Assembly (NCBI GenBank): GCA_901472505.1 | Contig: LR590468.1 | Coordinates: 372,001-436,000, forward strand | Reading direction: 5' to 3' | Length of the DNA: 64,000 bases | Source of the DNA: Proteus vulgaris | Lineage (GTDB): Bacteria; Pseudomonadota; Gammaproteobacteria; Enterobacterales; Enterobacteriaceae | Part shown: positions 21,470-30,758 of the stretch, piece after piece | How the letters are laid out: every line of letters starts with the position of its first letter | How positions within the stretch are numbered: the stretch's first letter is position 1 | Notes under the pieces: generated by a model | The model's input: only the letters and a program-made list of their open reading frames with translations | What the model was told of the DNA's origin: nothing | Databases searched by the model: none | Position numbers and translations under genes: made by a program

Positions 21470-21872
21470 AATTATTTCCCTGTTAAAAGAATAATAAAAA
21501 AAATCGTTTTTTTAATCAAACGACTTGTTAGATTGTTATTTTATTTATGCAATATAATCTCTAAAAAAACACTTTGATAATTTTAATCTAATTTCAAATA
21601 TTTCTTATCAATTAAAAAGTAACATTAATTCAATATGTTATAAATAATCTTTTATTTATGAATTATAACTTTTGAATCTTAAATAACATTTAAGATTCAA
21701 TTAGAATAATTAATGCTAAAAAGTTAGAGGGAGATCATCATTTTTAGAAAATAGCTATTTTAAAAATAAATAAGTTTGTTATAAATAATAGAAACAAAAT
21801 AAGTACAAACAGTAATTAATCATTTTATTTAATTACCGGGGAACTCTATTTCTATATTTGGAGATATTAATA
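21470..21872. promoter_or_regulatory. Divergent control region with perfect 12-bp inverted repeat
   Basis: This 403-base AT-rich spacer separates the lyase gene (minus) from the MetC-like gene (plus). TTGAATCTTAAA at 21672-21683 is repeated inverted as TTTAAGATTCAA at 21689-21700 with a 5-base centre, a likely operator or cruciform. ATTACCGGGGAA at 21832-21843 recurs exactly at 23066-23077 before dcuC. No gene is seen in it. Confidence 0.6.
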
Positions 21873-23049
21873 ATGAAACAAAATAAACAAACAAAATTGA
21901 TCCACAGTGGACGTCAAGAAATTAAGACTTCTGGTCCCATTAATCCACCTGTTATGAGAGCCAGTACTATTGTTTTTGACTCAATTAAAAGCTGGCGTGA
22001 TGTACGTGATCGTCGTGCGACAGAGCGTGTATTGAGTTATGGCGCTCGTGGTACCGAAACCGCTTTTGCTTTAGAAGCTTTAGTGACAGAACTAGAAGGT
22101 GGTCATCGTGCTCAATTGTTCCCTACCGGTTTGGCGGCTATCGCAGTGACCATTATGGGATATGCACGCAGTGGCGGGCATGTTTTATTTGCCGATTCCG
22201 TTTATGAACCTGTGCGTAAAATCGCTTCTGCTTTCCTTGAACCCAATAATATTGCTTATAGCTTCTTTAAAACCGACGGTTCAGATTTTGAACAGAAAAT
22301 TCAGCAAAATACACAGCTTATTTTTGTCGAATCTCCAGGCTCACTCCTTTATGAAATGCTCGACTTACCTGAAATCTGCCGTATTGCTCATGAAAGAAAT
22401 ATTCCTGTCGGTGTTGATAATACATGGGGCTCTGCATGGCTTTATAACCCACTGGAATTAGGCGCTGATGTCTCAGTTATTGCAGCAACTAAATATTTAT
22501 GCGGTCACTCTGATGTCATGATGGGCATTATGGTCGCCAATGAAAAAGCATGGGAAAAAAATTGGTGCATTACCCGAAGCATTAGGTCAAGCCAGTAGTC
22601 CTGATGATGCAGCACTAGTACTTCGCGGAATGAGGACATTAGGCCAACGTATTGCCGCTCATGGTAAATCGGCTCTGACTATCGCCCAGTGGTTAGAGAC
22701 TCGTCCAGAAGTTGAAAAAGTATGGTTCCCTGAATTACCTAATCACCCTCGTCATGATTTATGGAAACGTGACTGCAAAGGCAGTAACGGCCTATTAACT
22801 ATTGAGTTCAAACAAGAATTTACCACAAAACAATCAGAGCAATTTATTGATGCGCTTGAGCTATTTGGGATTGGTGCATCTTGGGGGGGATTCGAAAGCC
22901 TTGCATTACCGGCCAATGTTGTTGGTGCAAGAACAGCATCTGATTGGCGTGAAGGTCATGGTCCTTTTGTCCGTTTACATATTGGTCTTGAGGCAACTGA
23001 CGATCTTATTGCAGATATTACACAAGCTTTTTCAGCATTAAACCAATAA
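21873..23049 (+). pseudogene. MetC-like PLP-dependent beta-lyase, one frameshift in an A7 run
   Basis: Two frames join into a 391-residue Cys/Met-metabolism PLP enzyme resembling cystathionine beta-lyase. The PLP-lysine motif AATKYLCGHSD is in the first part, and SWGGFESL and RLHIGLE are in the second. The break is at seven A's, 22555-22561; with six A's the frame reads on as AWEKIGALPEALGQ. The start at ATG 21873 follows GGAG. Such enzymes split C-S bonds of cystathionine or cysteine conjugates to pyruvate, ammonia and a thiol. The A7 run could be a real mutation, a base-calling error, or a slippage site that still gives some full-length product. dcuC follows after 34 bases. Confidence 0.8.
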
Positions 23050-23083
23050 CAAAAAATATTGCGTCATTACCGGGGAATTCACT

Positions 23084-24451
23084 ATGACAGGTTTAATCAT
23101 TGCCGCGCTGGTAACAGCGTTGGTGGTTTATTTACTGGCGCGAGGTTATAAGCCTCAACCAGTATTATTACTCGGCGGGTTGTTGCTATTACTCTTAACG
23201 GCATCTCTCGACCTTAATCCGTTATTGCCAGAAAATAAATCCACTCAATTTAAATATTTTGATATTTTCCAAATCTTTACGAATATTATGAGTTCTCGCC
23301 TAGCGGGTCTTGGTTTAACATTAATGGCCATTGCGGGTTTCTCTCGTTATATGGAACACGTTGGCGCAAGCCGTGCTTTATTCGCGATTTTTGAGAAACC
23401 ATTAAAAGCGATAAAATCGCCTTACTTATTATTAGTGATTTCATTTCTAGTCACCCAAATCTTGGTTATCTTTATTCCTAGCCATGCGGGTTTAGGTATG
23501 CTGTTGATGGTCACTATGTACCCGATATTAATTCGTTCTGGTATTAGTCCACTTTCCGCTTTAGGTGTTATTGGATGTTGCCAGTTTATCGACCATGGTC
23601 CCGGTTCTGGTAACGTGATTATGGCTGCGAAAACAGCGGATATTGAACCTGCCGTCTATTTTGTTCAACATCAGTTACCGATCACTATTCCTATTATTAT
23701 TGCTGTTGCCATCACTCACTTCTTTATTCAGCGCTGGTGGGATAAACGTGAAGGATTTGTTTTTGACCCAACAACGATTGATTCTGTAAAAGAAGAAGAT
23801 AATAAAATTCCGTTATCTTATGCCTTATTACCCGTGATCCCTTTAATTCTGATTATTGGCTTCAGTCCTTTGCTACACCCTTATATTAAATTAGAAGTCA
23901 CCACAGCGATGATTATTAGTACTGTGATTGCACTTCTTTTTGAATATGTTCGCTTACGCGATGCAAAAGCGGTAATGAATAGCTTTATGCTGTTCTTTGA
24001 AGGAATGGGTAAGCAATTTGTCTTAGTAGTATCGTTAATTGTCTCCGGTGAGTTCTTTGCGAATGGTTTACTAAAAAGTGGTGCCGTCGATACACTAATT
24101 AGTTCTGCTCAAGATGCAGGTTTCGGAATTGCAGCCATGATTATTGTAATGAGTGCCATTCTTGCATTAGCCGCCTTTTTAATGGGTTCGGGCAATGCCG
24201 CATTTTTCTCATTTGCAGCCTTAACACCTAAAATTGCCGCCTTCTTAAAAGTCGATGTGATTACCTTAATTTTACCCATGCAAATAATGACAAGTTTCGG
24301 CCGTACTGTTTCACCCATTACCGCCGCCATTGTCGCCATTGCAGGTATTGCGAATGTCTCACCGTTCCAAATAGTTAAACGCACTGCTATTCCTATGGCT
24401 GTCGCGGCTATTGTGAACTTAGCGATGACATTCTGGTTTTTATATTCCTAA
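23084..24451 (+). CDS. DcuC-family C4-dicarboxylate transporter
   Basis: This 455-residue inner-membrane protein of about twelve segments resembles anaerobic C4-dicarboxylate carriers of the DcuC type: an opening LIIAALVTALVVYLLARGYKP, a conserved FIPSHAGLGMLLMVTMYPIL, FIDHGPGSGNVIMAAKTA, and the C-terminal SFGRTVSPITAAIVAIAG. DcuC carriers exchange or export succinate and fumarate under anaerobic conditions. The position after a beta-lyase and opposite a fumarate-releasing lyase suggests import of a dicarboxylate-type substrate in exchange for succinate. The ribosome site CGGGGAA precedes the ATG. Confidence 0.85.
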   Translation: MTGLIIAALVTALVVYLLARGYKPQPVLLLGGLLLLLLTASLDLNPLLPENKSTQFKYFDIFQIFTNIMSSRLAGLGLTLMAIAGFSRYMEHVGASRALFAIFEKPLKAIKSPYLLLVISFLVTQILVIFIPSHAGLGMLLMVTMYPILIRSGISPLSALGVIGCCQFIDHGPGSGNVIMAAKTADIEPAVYFVQHQLPITIPIIIAVAITHFFIQRWWDKREGFVFDPTTIDSVKEEDNKIPLSYALLPVIPLILIIGFSPLLHPYIKLEVTTAMIISTVIALLFEYVRLRDAKAVMNSFMLFFEGMGKQFVLVVSLIVSGEFFANGLLKSGAVDTLISSAQDAGFGIAAMIIVMSAILALAAFLMGSGNAAFFSFAALTPKIAAFLKVDVITLILPMQIMTSFGRTVSPITAAIVAIAGIANVSPFQIVKRTAIPMAVAAIVNLAMTFWFLYS

Positions 24452-24470
24452 TTAAGTTGCGTTACCCTTC

Positions 24471-24509
24471 CCCTTAAACTCATTTACTCCTGAGTTTAAG
24501 GGATTTTTT
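24471..24509 (+). terminator. Intrinsic terminator after dcuC-like gene
   Basis: CCCTTAAACTC at 24471-24481 pairs with GAGTTTAAGGG at 24492-24502 and is followed by six T's. Confidence 0.88.
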
Positions 24510-24565
24510 CTTATCATTGACTGTAACCTTTGATTGAAATAATTAACGCCAACGTTAACCCTACT

Positions 24566-24600
24566 CAGACTATTTATAAAAATAAATAGTCTGTTTATTT
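24566..24600 (+). terminator. Second terminator-like hairpin
   Basis: CAGACTATTTAT at 24566-24577 pairs with ATAAATAGTCTG at 24582-24593 around a 4-base loop, followed by TTTATTTA. It lies between the dcuC-like gene and the small gene before sseA. Confidence 0.55.
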
Positions 24601-24735
24601 ATCTACTCTCCCTTGCTTTTCCCCAAAAAATAAACTTTCTAACCACCATCATTTGTCGATTAAGCCCACTTAATACTTGTTTCAACTTCATATCTCGATA
24701 TACTTTTGCGCAACATTCATCTGCAAATGAACATT

Positions 24736-24921
24736 ATGAAAAAAATAATTATTGTCATTATCGCACTCCTTGCTTTTGGTTCTATCGGTGGTGTTTTTCT
24801 TGCGGGTTTAAATATCTATACTCGCTCCACTACACCAATAGAAACAGAAAAAGCGCAACATGAAACGTCACCTGCACAACAATTTCCAGCTATCCCAGAC
24901 AGCTCATCTTCTGCTAAATAA
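24736..24921 (+). CDS. Small single-pass membrane protein upstream of sseA
   Basis: This reading frame of 61 residues has one hydrophobic segment, about residues 3-25, after a MKK start, then a polar Ser/Pro/Thr/Ala tail. It could be a membrane anchor or a secreted peptide's signal segment. An ATG three codons upstream (24727) is an equally possible start, and neither has a strong ribosome site. It ends 13 bases before sseA and probably shares its transcript. I do not recognise the family. Confidence 0.55.
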   Translation: MKKIIIVIIALLAFGSIGGVFLAGLNIYTRSTTPIETEKAQHETSPAQQFPAIPDSSSSAK

Positions 24922-24934
24922 ATGAGGTCGCACC

Positions 24935-25777
24935 GTGGAATACGATTACTTTGTTACTCCCCAATGGCTATTTGAACATCAAAATAACTCTGATCTTGTG
25001 ATCCTAGATGTCAGTGCACCAATGCCAACACAACAGATTGACTATCAAGCGCTTTATCTTGAGCGCCATATTCCACATGCTCATTTTTTTGATCTTGATG
25101 AAATCGCAGATAAAACGACAACATTGCCACATATGTTGCCGTCTGACACACTATTTTCAGAAACGCTGACGCAATTAGGTATCTCTAATACCACGACGGT
25201 TATTCTTTACGATCAAGGCAACTTATTTTCTGTTCCTAGAGGTTGGTGGACATTCACAACACTAGGTTGTCGTAATGTGCGCATTCTTGCTGGCGGTCTA
25301 CAAGTATGGATTGATGCTGGATTTGCTATAGAACAAGGTGAAACTATCAAGACACCAGCAACATCTCCATTTGTAGTTGAACGTCACGCCCAACATTATG
25401 CTAATAAACAGCAACTTATTGATAATCTAGCGACAAAGCAAAAACAGATGATTGATGCGCGTTCTGCTGATCGCTTTTATGGTAGAGCACCAGAACCCCG
25501 CCCAGGCTTGCGTAGTGGACATATTCCTGGTAGTAAAAATGTGCCTTGGAATGAGTTAGTTGTTGATGGGCAATTAAAAGGTAAAACTGAATTAAAGCAA
25601 ATATTTGAGCAGGCTGGTGTCGATTTATCACAACCCGTCATTGTTACCTGTGGTTCAGGTATGACTGCCGCAGTGTTATTTTTAGCGTTAACAATATTAG
25701 GTTGTCAGTCTATCGCACTTTATGACGGTTCTTGGGCGCAATGGGGCGCAGAGAGTGCTCTTCCTTGCGAATGCTAA
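24935..25777 (+). CDS. sseA: 3-mercaptopyruvate sulfurtransferase (rhodanese family)
   Basis: This 280-residue protein has two rhodanese domains. The catalytic loop of the second reads CGSGMTA with Cys239, the 3-mercaptopyruvate-specific form (CGSGxTA) as in E. coli SseA, rather than the thiosulfate-type loop. The inactive first domain includes LYDQGNLFSVPRGWW. It moves sulfur from mercaptopyruvate to acceptors such as cyanide or thiols. It starts at GTG 24935 with a GAGG ribosome site. A terminator follows. Confidence 0.92.
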   Translation: MEYDYFVTPQWLFEHQNNSDLVILDVSAPMPTQQIDYQALYLERHIPHAHFFDLDEIADKTTTLPHMLPSDTLFSETLTQLGISNTTTVILYDQGNLFSVPRGWWTFTTLGCRNVRILAGGLQVWIDAGFAIEQGETIKTPATSPFVVERHAQHYANKQQLIDNLATKQKQMIDARSADRFYGRAPEPRPGLRSGHIPGSKNVPWNELVVDGQLKGKTELKQIFEQAGVDLSQPVIVTCGSGMTAAVLFLALTILGCQSIALYDGSWAQWGAESALPCEC

Positions 25778-25802
25778 CTTAATCAGTCTTTGCCTTAAAA
25801 AG

Positions 25803-25830
25803 TAAACCCGCATATTAAGCGGGTTTATTA
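25803..25830 (+). terminator. Intrinsic terminator of sseA
   Basis: TAAACCCGC at 25803-25811 pairs with GCGGGTTTA at 25819-25827, followed by TTA. The stem is short but GC-rich in an AT-rich setting. Confidence 0.75.
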
Positions 25831-25851
25831 TCATGATTGAGTATAAATGCA

Positions 25852-26100
25852 TTAACTGGCGAATATCTTGGCAAGATAGAGTACAACAATGGCACCAATA
25901 ACGGCAACAACAAAGCTACCAAAGTTAAAACCATCCACTTTACCTTTACCAAAGAAGCTACTGATTGCGCCACCAACAACCGCACCCACAATACCCAGAA
26001 TACAAGTCCATATCAGACCAATATCATAAGAGCCTGGCATTAAGAATTTCGCCAAAATACCCGCGATCAAACCAAAGATAATCCAAGCAAGAATTCCCAT
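25852..26100 (-). CDS. GlsB/YeaQ/YmgE-family small membrane protein
   Basis: This 82-residue, glycine-rich hydrophobic protein has three membrane segments (IIFGLIAGILAKFLMPG, GLIWTCILGIVGAVVGG and VVAVIGAIVVLYLAKIF), typical of the transglycosylase-associated GlsB/YeaQ/YmgE family. Its function is unknown and often tied to stress response. The start at 26098-26100 follows AGGGGGA. An in-frame start seven codons upstream lacks such a site. Confidence 0.85.
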   Translation of the reverse strand: MGILAWIIFGLIAGILAKFLMPGSYDIGLIWTCILGIVGAVVGGAISSFFGKGKVDGFNFGSFVVAVIGAIVVLYLAKIFAS

Positions 26101-26247
26101 ATTTCCCCCTAAAATAGTCATGATATAAACAACATACCTAAAAATGCCACTTATTGAGTGTAAGTCGAAATAGTTATTTTTTCCAATTATTAGAGATAAG
26201 TAACACTATATTTAAGATAAATAGAAATATCATTGCTTAATGAACAA

Positions 26248-26279
26248 AAAAATAGTGCTGATTAATAAGCACTATTTTT
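26248..26279 (-). terminator. Terminator of the rhlE-dusC unit
   Basis: AAAAATAGTGCT at 26248-26259 pairs with AGCACTATTTTT at 26268-26279. It lies 24 bases beyond the dusC stop and has a T-run on the minus strand. Confidence 0.85.
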
Positions 26280-26302
26280 ATCAAATAAAATGGTTGTTTA
26301 AA

Positions 26303-27235
26303 CTACAGAGCCTCTATTGCGACTGCAATTTCTGGCGACGTTTTTAATGTTCGGATTTGCCTAAACAACGCATCCGCCTCTGGATATTCTTTTCTTAAAT
26401 AGCTAAACCACTGTTTAATGCGTGATGCATGATAGATCGTCGTATCACCACGTTTTTCTAAACGAATATAACGCTTTAATAATTGAATAACCTCCTGCCA
26501 TGACATTTTAGCTTCTATGCCTTTTACAACACGACTTAAGTTAGGTGTATTCATTGCACCACGCCCAATCATTATCGCATCACACCCTGTTGTAGCTAAA
26601 CAAGCTAATGCATCTTCACGGTTCCAGATTTCACCATTGGCAATCACAGGTATTGAGAGTCTTTGGCGAATATCACCAATAGCCTGCCAATTAATTTTGT
26701 CTGCACTATAGCCATCTTCTTTTGTTCTGCCATGTACCGTGATTTCTGTAGCACCACCTTGCGCCACCGCATCTGCAATCTCATGACTATACGAGGAAGA
26801 ATCCCAACCGAGTCTCACTTTAACCGATACAGGTAATTCTAAAGGTACTGCATGACGCATCGCTTTAGTGGCTTGATAAATCGTTTCTGGCTGTTTTAAA
26901 AGTGAAGCTCCCCCCCCACTACCATTGACTGTTTTTGAAGGGCAACCACAATTTAAATCAACTCCCCAAGAGCCTAATGACACCGCTCTAAACGCATTTT
27001 CAGCCAACCATTGTGGGTGTTGCCCTAATAATTGCACTCGCACAAGTGTGCCACTTTTTGTGCGACTTTCAGTCTGCAATTCAGGACATAAGCGATAAAA
27101 AGCTTTTGTTGGCAGTAATGAATCAACAACACGCACAAACTCTGTAATACAGAGATCGTAATCATTAATCGAAGTGAGCAACTCTCTCACAAGGGGGTCT
27201 AAAACCCCCTCCATTGGCGCTAATAGAACTCGCAC
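26303..27235 (-). CDS. dusC: tRNA-dihydrouridine(16) synthase DusC
   Basis: This 310-residue FMN-dependent TIM-barrel enzyme reduces uridine 16 of tRNA to dihydrouridine. It matches E. coli DusC throughout: [13 protein letters not shown] at the start, [20 protein letters not shown] with the catalytic-type cysteine near residue 98, [19 protein letters not shown] and [11 protein letters not shown]. It starts 9 bases after the rhlE stop, so it is co-transcribed with that RNA helicase gene, a pairing I do not recall from E. coli. Confidence 0.93.
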   Translation of the reverse strand: MRVLLAPMEGVLDPLVRELLTSINDYDLCITEFVRVVDSLLPTKAFYRLCPELQTESRTKSGTLVRVQLLGQHPQWLAENAFRAVSLGSWGVDLNCGCPSKTVNGSGGGASLLKQPETIYQATKAMRHAVPLELPVSVKVRLGWDSSSYSHEIADAVAQGGATEITVHGRTKEDGYSADKINWQAIGDIRQRLSIPVIANGEIWNREDALACLATTGCDAIMIGRGAMNTPNLSRVVKGIEAKMSWQEVIQLLKRYIRLEKRGDTTIYHASRIKQWFSYLRKEYPEADALFRQIRTLKTSPEIAVAIEAL

Positions 27236-27244
27236 GGTTTAACC

Positions 27245-28672
27245 TCAAAACTCTTTTTTAGCTTTTGACCAAGGGCTTTGATTATCACTACCTTCATCAC
27301 TTTTACGTGAACGACGAGGCCCTAATTTACCGGTACGAGAGCCATCTTTATTACGGTAGTTTTCTTTGTTTTTTTTACGATCACCTTCTTTACCGCCTTC
27401 ACTCCCCGCCTCTTTACGGGGATTATTGCGATTATCTTTGCCACGAATATCTGCACGGCCATGGCCACCACCACTTCTACGTGGTGCATTGTTTTTTGGC
27501 TTTTTATGTAATGGGGCGGCTTTAATTGAAGGATCAGGATCATAACCTTCTAACGCTAAACGTGGAATTTCACGTTTTAATAAACGCTCAATATCGGCTA
27601 ATAATCCATGTTCATCAACACAAACCAGTGAAATAGCTTTACCTGTTGCCGCCGCTCGTCCTGTTCTACCAATACGGTGAACATAATCTTCAGCCACTTG
27701 CGGTAATTCAAAATTGACAACATAAGGCAGTTGGTCGATATCGAGGCCACGTGCTGCAATATCTGTTGCCACCAGCGCTTTTAATTTACCGTCTTTAAAG
27801 TCAGCTAAAGCACGGGTTCTTGCACCTTGGCTTTTATTACCATGAATAGCAGCTGATTTAATACCATCGGCATTTAAATGTTCAGCAAGCTTATTAGCAC
27901 CGTGCTTAGTACGTGTAAAAATAAGCACTTGTGACCAATTTTCTAAGCCAATTAAGTGTGATAACAACTCTGTTTTACGTTTTTTATCCACTAAATGAAC
28001 ATATTGATCAACAGATTCAGCAGCCGAATTTTTTGGCGCAACTGAAATACTCACAGGATGATTTAATAAAGAATTGGCCAGTCCTGTGATCTCTTTAGAG
28101 AATGTCGCGGAGAATAATAAATTTTGACGCTTTTTAGGTAATTTATTGATCACTCGGCGAATATCATGAATAAAGCCCATATCTAACATACGATCAGCTT
28201 CATCAAGTACTAAAACTTCAACACGAGAAAGATCGACCGCATTTTGATGTTCAAGGTCGAGTAAACGCCCAGGGGTTGCTATCAATACATCAACGCCACC
28301 ACGCAATTTCATCATTTGCGGGTTAATACTCACACCGCCAAAAACAACAAGTGAACGGATCGGTAAATAACGGCTATACGCTTTCACATTCTCAGCAATC
28401 TGTGCTGCGAGTTCACGTGTTGGCGTTAAAATGAGTGCTTTAACAGGTTGGCGACCTTTGGTTTTTTCTGCCGATTGAGCTAACTTTTCCAAGATAGGCA
28501 ATGTAAAAGCGGCTGTTTTACCCGTTCCTGTTTGCGCACTGGCTAATACGTCTTTACCTGCCAAAATCGGCTCAATCGCCTGCTGTTGAATAGGGGTTGG
28601 GGTTTTATACCCTTGTTCATCAATAGCGCGGAGAAGCGCCTCACTTAAGCCAAGCGATGTAAAATCGGTCAA
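27245..28672 (-). CDS. rhlE: DEAD-box ATP-dependent RNA helicase RhlE
   Basis: This 475-residue protein has the full DEAD-box core: Q motif TPIQQQAI, Walker [11 protein letters not shown] near residue 46, DEAD near 156, SAT, and [10 protein letters not shown] near 335. The C-terminal tail of roughly 100 residues is rich in Lys, Arg, Asn and Gly and probably disordered and RNA-binding. RhlE remodels RNA, including during ribosome assembly. It is divergent from cecR as in E. coli and leads the dusC gene. Confidence 0.94.
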   Translation of the reverse strand: MTDFTSLGLSEALLRAIDEQGYKTPTPIQQQAIEPILAGKDVLASAQTGTGKTAAFTLPILEKLAQSAEKTKGRQPVKALILTPTRELAAQIAENVKAYSRYLPIRSLVVFGGVSINPQMMKLRGGVDVLIATPGRLLDLEHQNAVDLSRVEVLVLDEADRMLDMGFIHDIRRVINKLPKKRQNLLFSATFSKEITGLANSLLNHPVSISVAPKNSAAESVDQYVHLVDKKRKTELLSHLIGLENWSQVLIFTRTKHGANKLAEHLNADGIKSAAIHGNKSQGARTRALADFKDGKLKALVATDIAARGLDIDQLPYVVNFELPQVAEDYVHRIGRTGRAAATGKAISLVCVDEHGLLADIERLLKREIPRLALEGYDPDPSIKAAPLHKKPKNNAPRRSGGGHGRADIRGKDNRNNPRKEAGSEGGKEGDRKKNKENYRNKDGSRTGKLGPRRSRKSDEGSDNQSPWSKAKKEF

Positions 28673-29049
28673 AACAGTAGTCTCCTACAACCAGAACGTA
28701 TAACACGGTGATTGAAAATTAAAAATGACGGGCTTTCATACTGTCAATCTATAGATATTATTGCTCTATAGGTACTACCATTTATAGGTATAGACAGTGA
28801 TAAAAGAGAATGAACCTTGCTAGGTTAACCTAATAACCCTTATTTTAACAGTTTTTGCTATGTTCAGAATACAAAAATAATTTTCAATAATAGATAGCGT
28901 TGTTTTTATTATTACAAATCACCTTTATTTGATTATTTATTACAAAATTTCCCTATTGTTCAATATCATCTAATATAATACTCCTTGTTATCTCTGTTTT
29001 TAATATCATTGGTTTTGTTACATTTTACTTAAGTAAGGTATCTTCTATT
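28673..29049. promoter_or_regulatory. rhlE/cecR divergent region with 12-bp palindrome
   Basis: This 377-base AT-rich spacer has no credible gene. TTACTTAAGTAA at 29025-29036 is a perfect palindrome ending 13 bases before the cecR ATG, suited to an autoregulatory TetR-type operator, although it also covers the ribosome-site region. Loosely inverted ACTGTC / GACAGT elements with repeated CTATAG flank 28740-28798. Both promoters are presumably here. Confidence 0.45.
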
Positions 29050-29748
29050 ATGTCAGAAACCCATCAGAAGACGACACGTGGTGAACTAGCAAAACGACAA
29101 CTATTGGAAGCAGCATGTGAGATCTTTGGTAAGAATGGCCCCGATGCAGCCACAACACGCCAGATTGCACAAGCCGCTCAACAAAATATTGCCGCTATCG
29201 CTTATTATTTTGGCTCCAAAGACGGGTTGTATCTCGCCGTTGCACAACATATCGCTGATCTTATCCGTCTTGATTTTGAACCTACTGTTGCCATCCTCGA
29301 CGAATTTCTTGAGCGGCCAAACCCAACCGAACATCTGCCATTGCTACAAACACTGATCACGGATAGCTTTTTACAATATGCTCAACTGGTACTTGATAAA
29401 GCCAATATTCATCTTAGTCGTATTATGGCGAGAGAACAGCTTGTCCCCACAGAAGCATATTCGCTTATTCATCAACAAGCGTTATCGCCACTTTTAACAC
29501 GCGTAAATAAATTATTAGCTCTCTATATTGGTTTAGATCCCACACTTCCGACGACAATGTTACACACTCACGCTATTTTAGGAGAAGTGCTATCATTTCG
29601 TTTAGTGAGAGAAACCATTCTAAGACAAACAGGATGGGATAGAATTGGTAAGAATGAATATCAAATTATCTCCAATACTTTAAAAACACATATTACGTTA
29701 TTACTCAATGGATTAAGAGAGATTTACACTCACCCACATCATGCATAA
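29050..29748 (+). CDS. cecR: TetR-family regulator CecR
   Basis: This 232-residue protein has an N-terminal TetR helix-turn-helix ([28 protein letters not shown], given here as a region at about residues 35-62) and a CecR-type ligand domain ([28 protein letters not shown]). E. coli CecR represses itself, the ybhGFSR exporter and the divergent rhlE, and responds to cefoperazone or chloramphenicol sensitivity. The same order, cecR-ybhG-ybhF-ybhS-ybhR beside rhlE, is kept here. Confidence 0.9.
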   Translation: MSETHQKTTRGELAKRQLLEAACEIFGKNGPDAATTRQIAQAAQQNIAAIAYYFGSKDGLYLAVAQHIADLIRLDFEPTVAILDEFLERPNPTEHLPLLQTLITDSFLQYAQLVLDKANIHLSRIMAREQLVPTEAYSLIHQQALSPLLTRVNKLLALYIGLDPTLPTTMLHTHAILGEVLSFRLVRETILRQTGWDRIGKNEYQIISNTLKTHITLLLNGLREIYTHPHHA

Positions 29749-29759
29749 ATAGAGTTATT

Positions 29760-30746
29760 ATGAAAACTAAAAAAATCAGCTTCTTTATCATCTTAATGAT
29801 TATTATCGGTGTTGTTGCAGGTATCTATTATTACGAAGAAAACAAAGAGTCTGAATTAGTACTCTATGGCAATGTCGATATACGTACTGTTAATCTAAGT
29901 TTTCGTGTTGCAGGAAAATTAGATTCATTGCTTGTTGATGAAGGTGCTTCTGTCGAAAAAGGGCAACTGCTAGGAAATCTCGATGATGCCCCTTATCGTA
30001 ATGCACTCGATAAAGCTTATGGTGAGCGCGATAGTGCTATTGCTGCGTTAGCCTTAATGGAAGCGGGTTATCGCAGTGAGGAAATTGCACAAGCTCAATC
30101 TGATGTGTCATTAAAACAAGCCGCTTGGCAATATGCCGACAACTTTTATAAACGCCAACAAGATTTAGCTAATCGTAACGTGATTTCGGCCAATGACTTA
30201 GACAGCGCAAGAAATAATCGTAATCAAGCAGCAGCTGCCTTAAAGGCAGCCCAAGATAAATTAAATCAATATAAAAATGGTTACCGAAAAGAAGATATTG
30301 ATGCAGCTAGAGGCCAAGTTATGCAGGCAAAAGCCGCCGTTGCTCAAGCTGAGTTAAACCTTCAAGACACGCAGTTAATCTCACCATCACAAGGTACAAT
30401 ATTAACAAGAGCCGTTGAACCTGGCACTATTTTATCCGCAGGTAATCCCGTATTTACAGTGTCTTTAACCAACCCGGTTTGGGTTAGAGCGTATATTAGT
30501 GAAACCCACTTAAGCGAAGCTATCCCTAATCGAGACGTTTATCTCTACACCGATGGACGTAAAGATAAACCTTATCATGGCACAATCGGTTTTGTTTCAC
30601 CGACAGCAGAATTTACGCCGAAAAGTGTCGAAACACCGGAATTAAGAACTGACTTAGTTTATCGACTTCGAGTCGTTGTGACGGATGCTGATGATGCATT
30701 ACGCCAAGGGATGCCCGTGACTTTAAAATTTGCACCCACTCATTAA
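29760..30746 (+). CDS. ybhG: YbhG, membrane-fusion (HlyD-like) subunit of the YbhGFSR exporter
   Basis: This 328-residue periplasmic adaptor has an N-terminal anchor (about residues 6-25), a first biotinyl-lipoyl half ([20 protein letters not shown]) and a coiled-coil hairpin of roughly residues 80-195 (repeated Ala/Gln/Asp-rich heptads). The second lipoyl half and a beta-barrel ([20 protein letters not shown]) complete the fold. It links the ABC transporter to an outer-membrane channel. It begins 11 bases after cecR and runs directly into ybhF. Confidence 0.92.
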   Translation: MKTKKISFFIILMIIIGVVAGIYYYEENKESELVLYGNVDIRTVNLSFRVAGKLDSLLVDEGASVEKGQLLGNLDDAPYRNALDKAYGERDSAIAALALMEAGYRSEEIAQAQSDVSLKQAAWQYADNFYKRQQDLANRNVISANDLDSARNNRNQAAAALKAAQDKLNQYKNGYRKEDIDAARGQVMQAKAAVAQAELNLQDTQLISPSQGTILTRAVEPGTILSAGNPVFTVSLTNPVWVRAYISETHLSEAIPNRDVYLYTDGRKDKPYHGTIGFVSPTAEFTPKSVETPELRTDLVYRLRVVVTDADDALRQGMPVTLKFAPTH

Positions 30747-30758
30747 GTGGGAGGCAAA

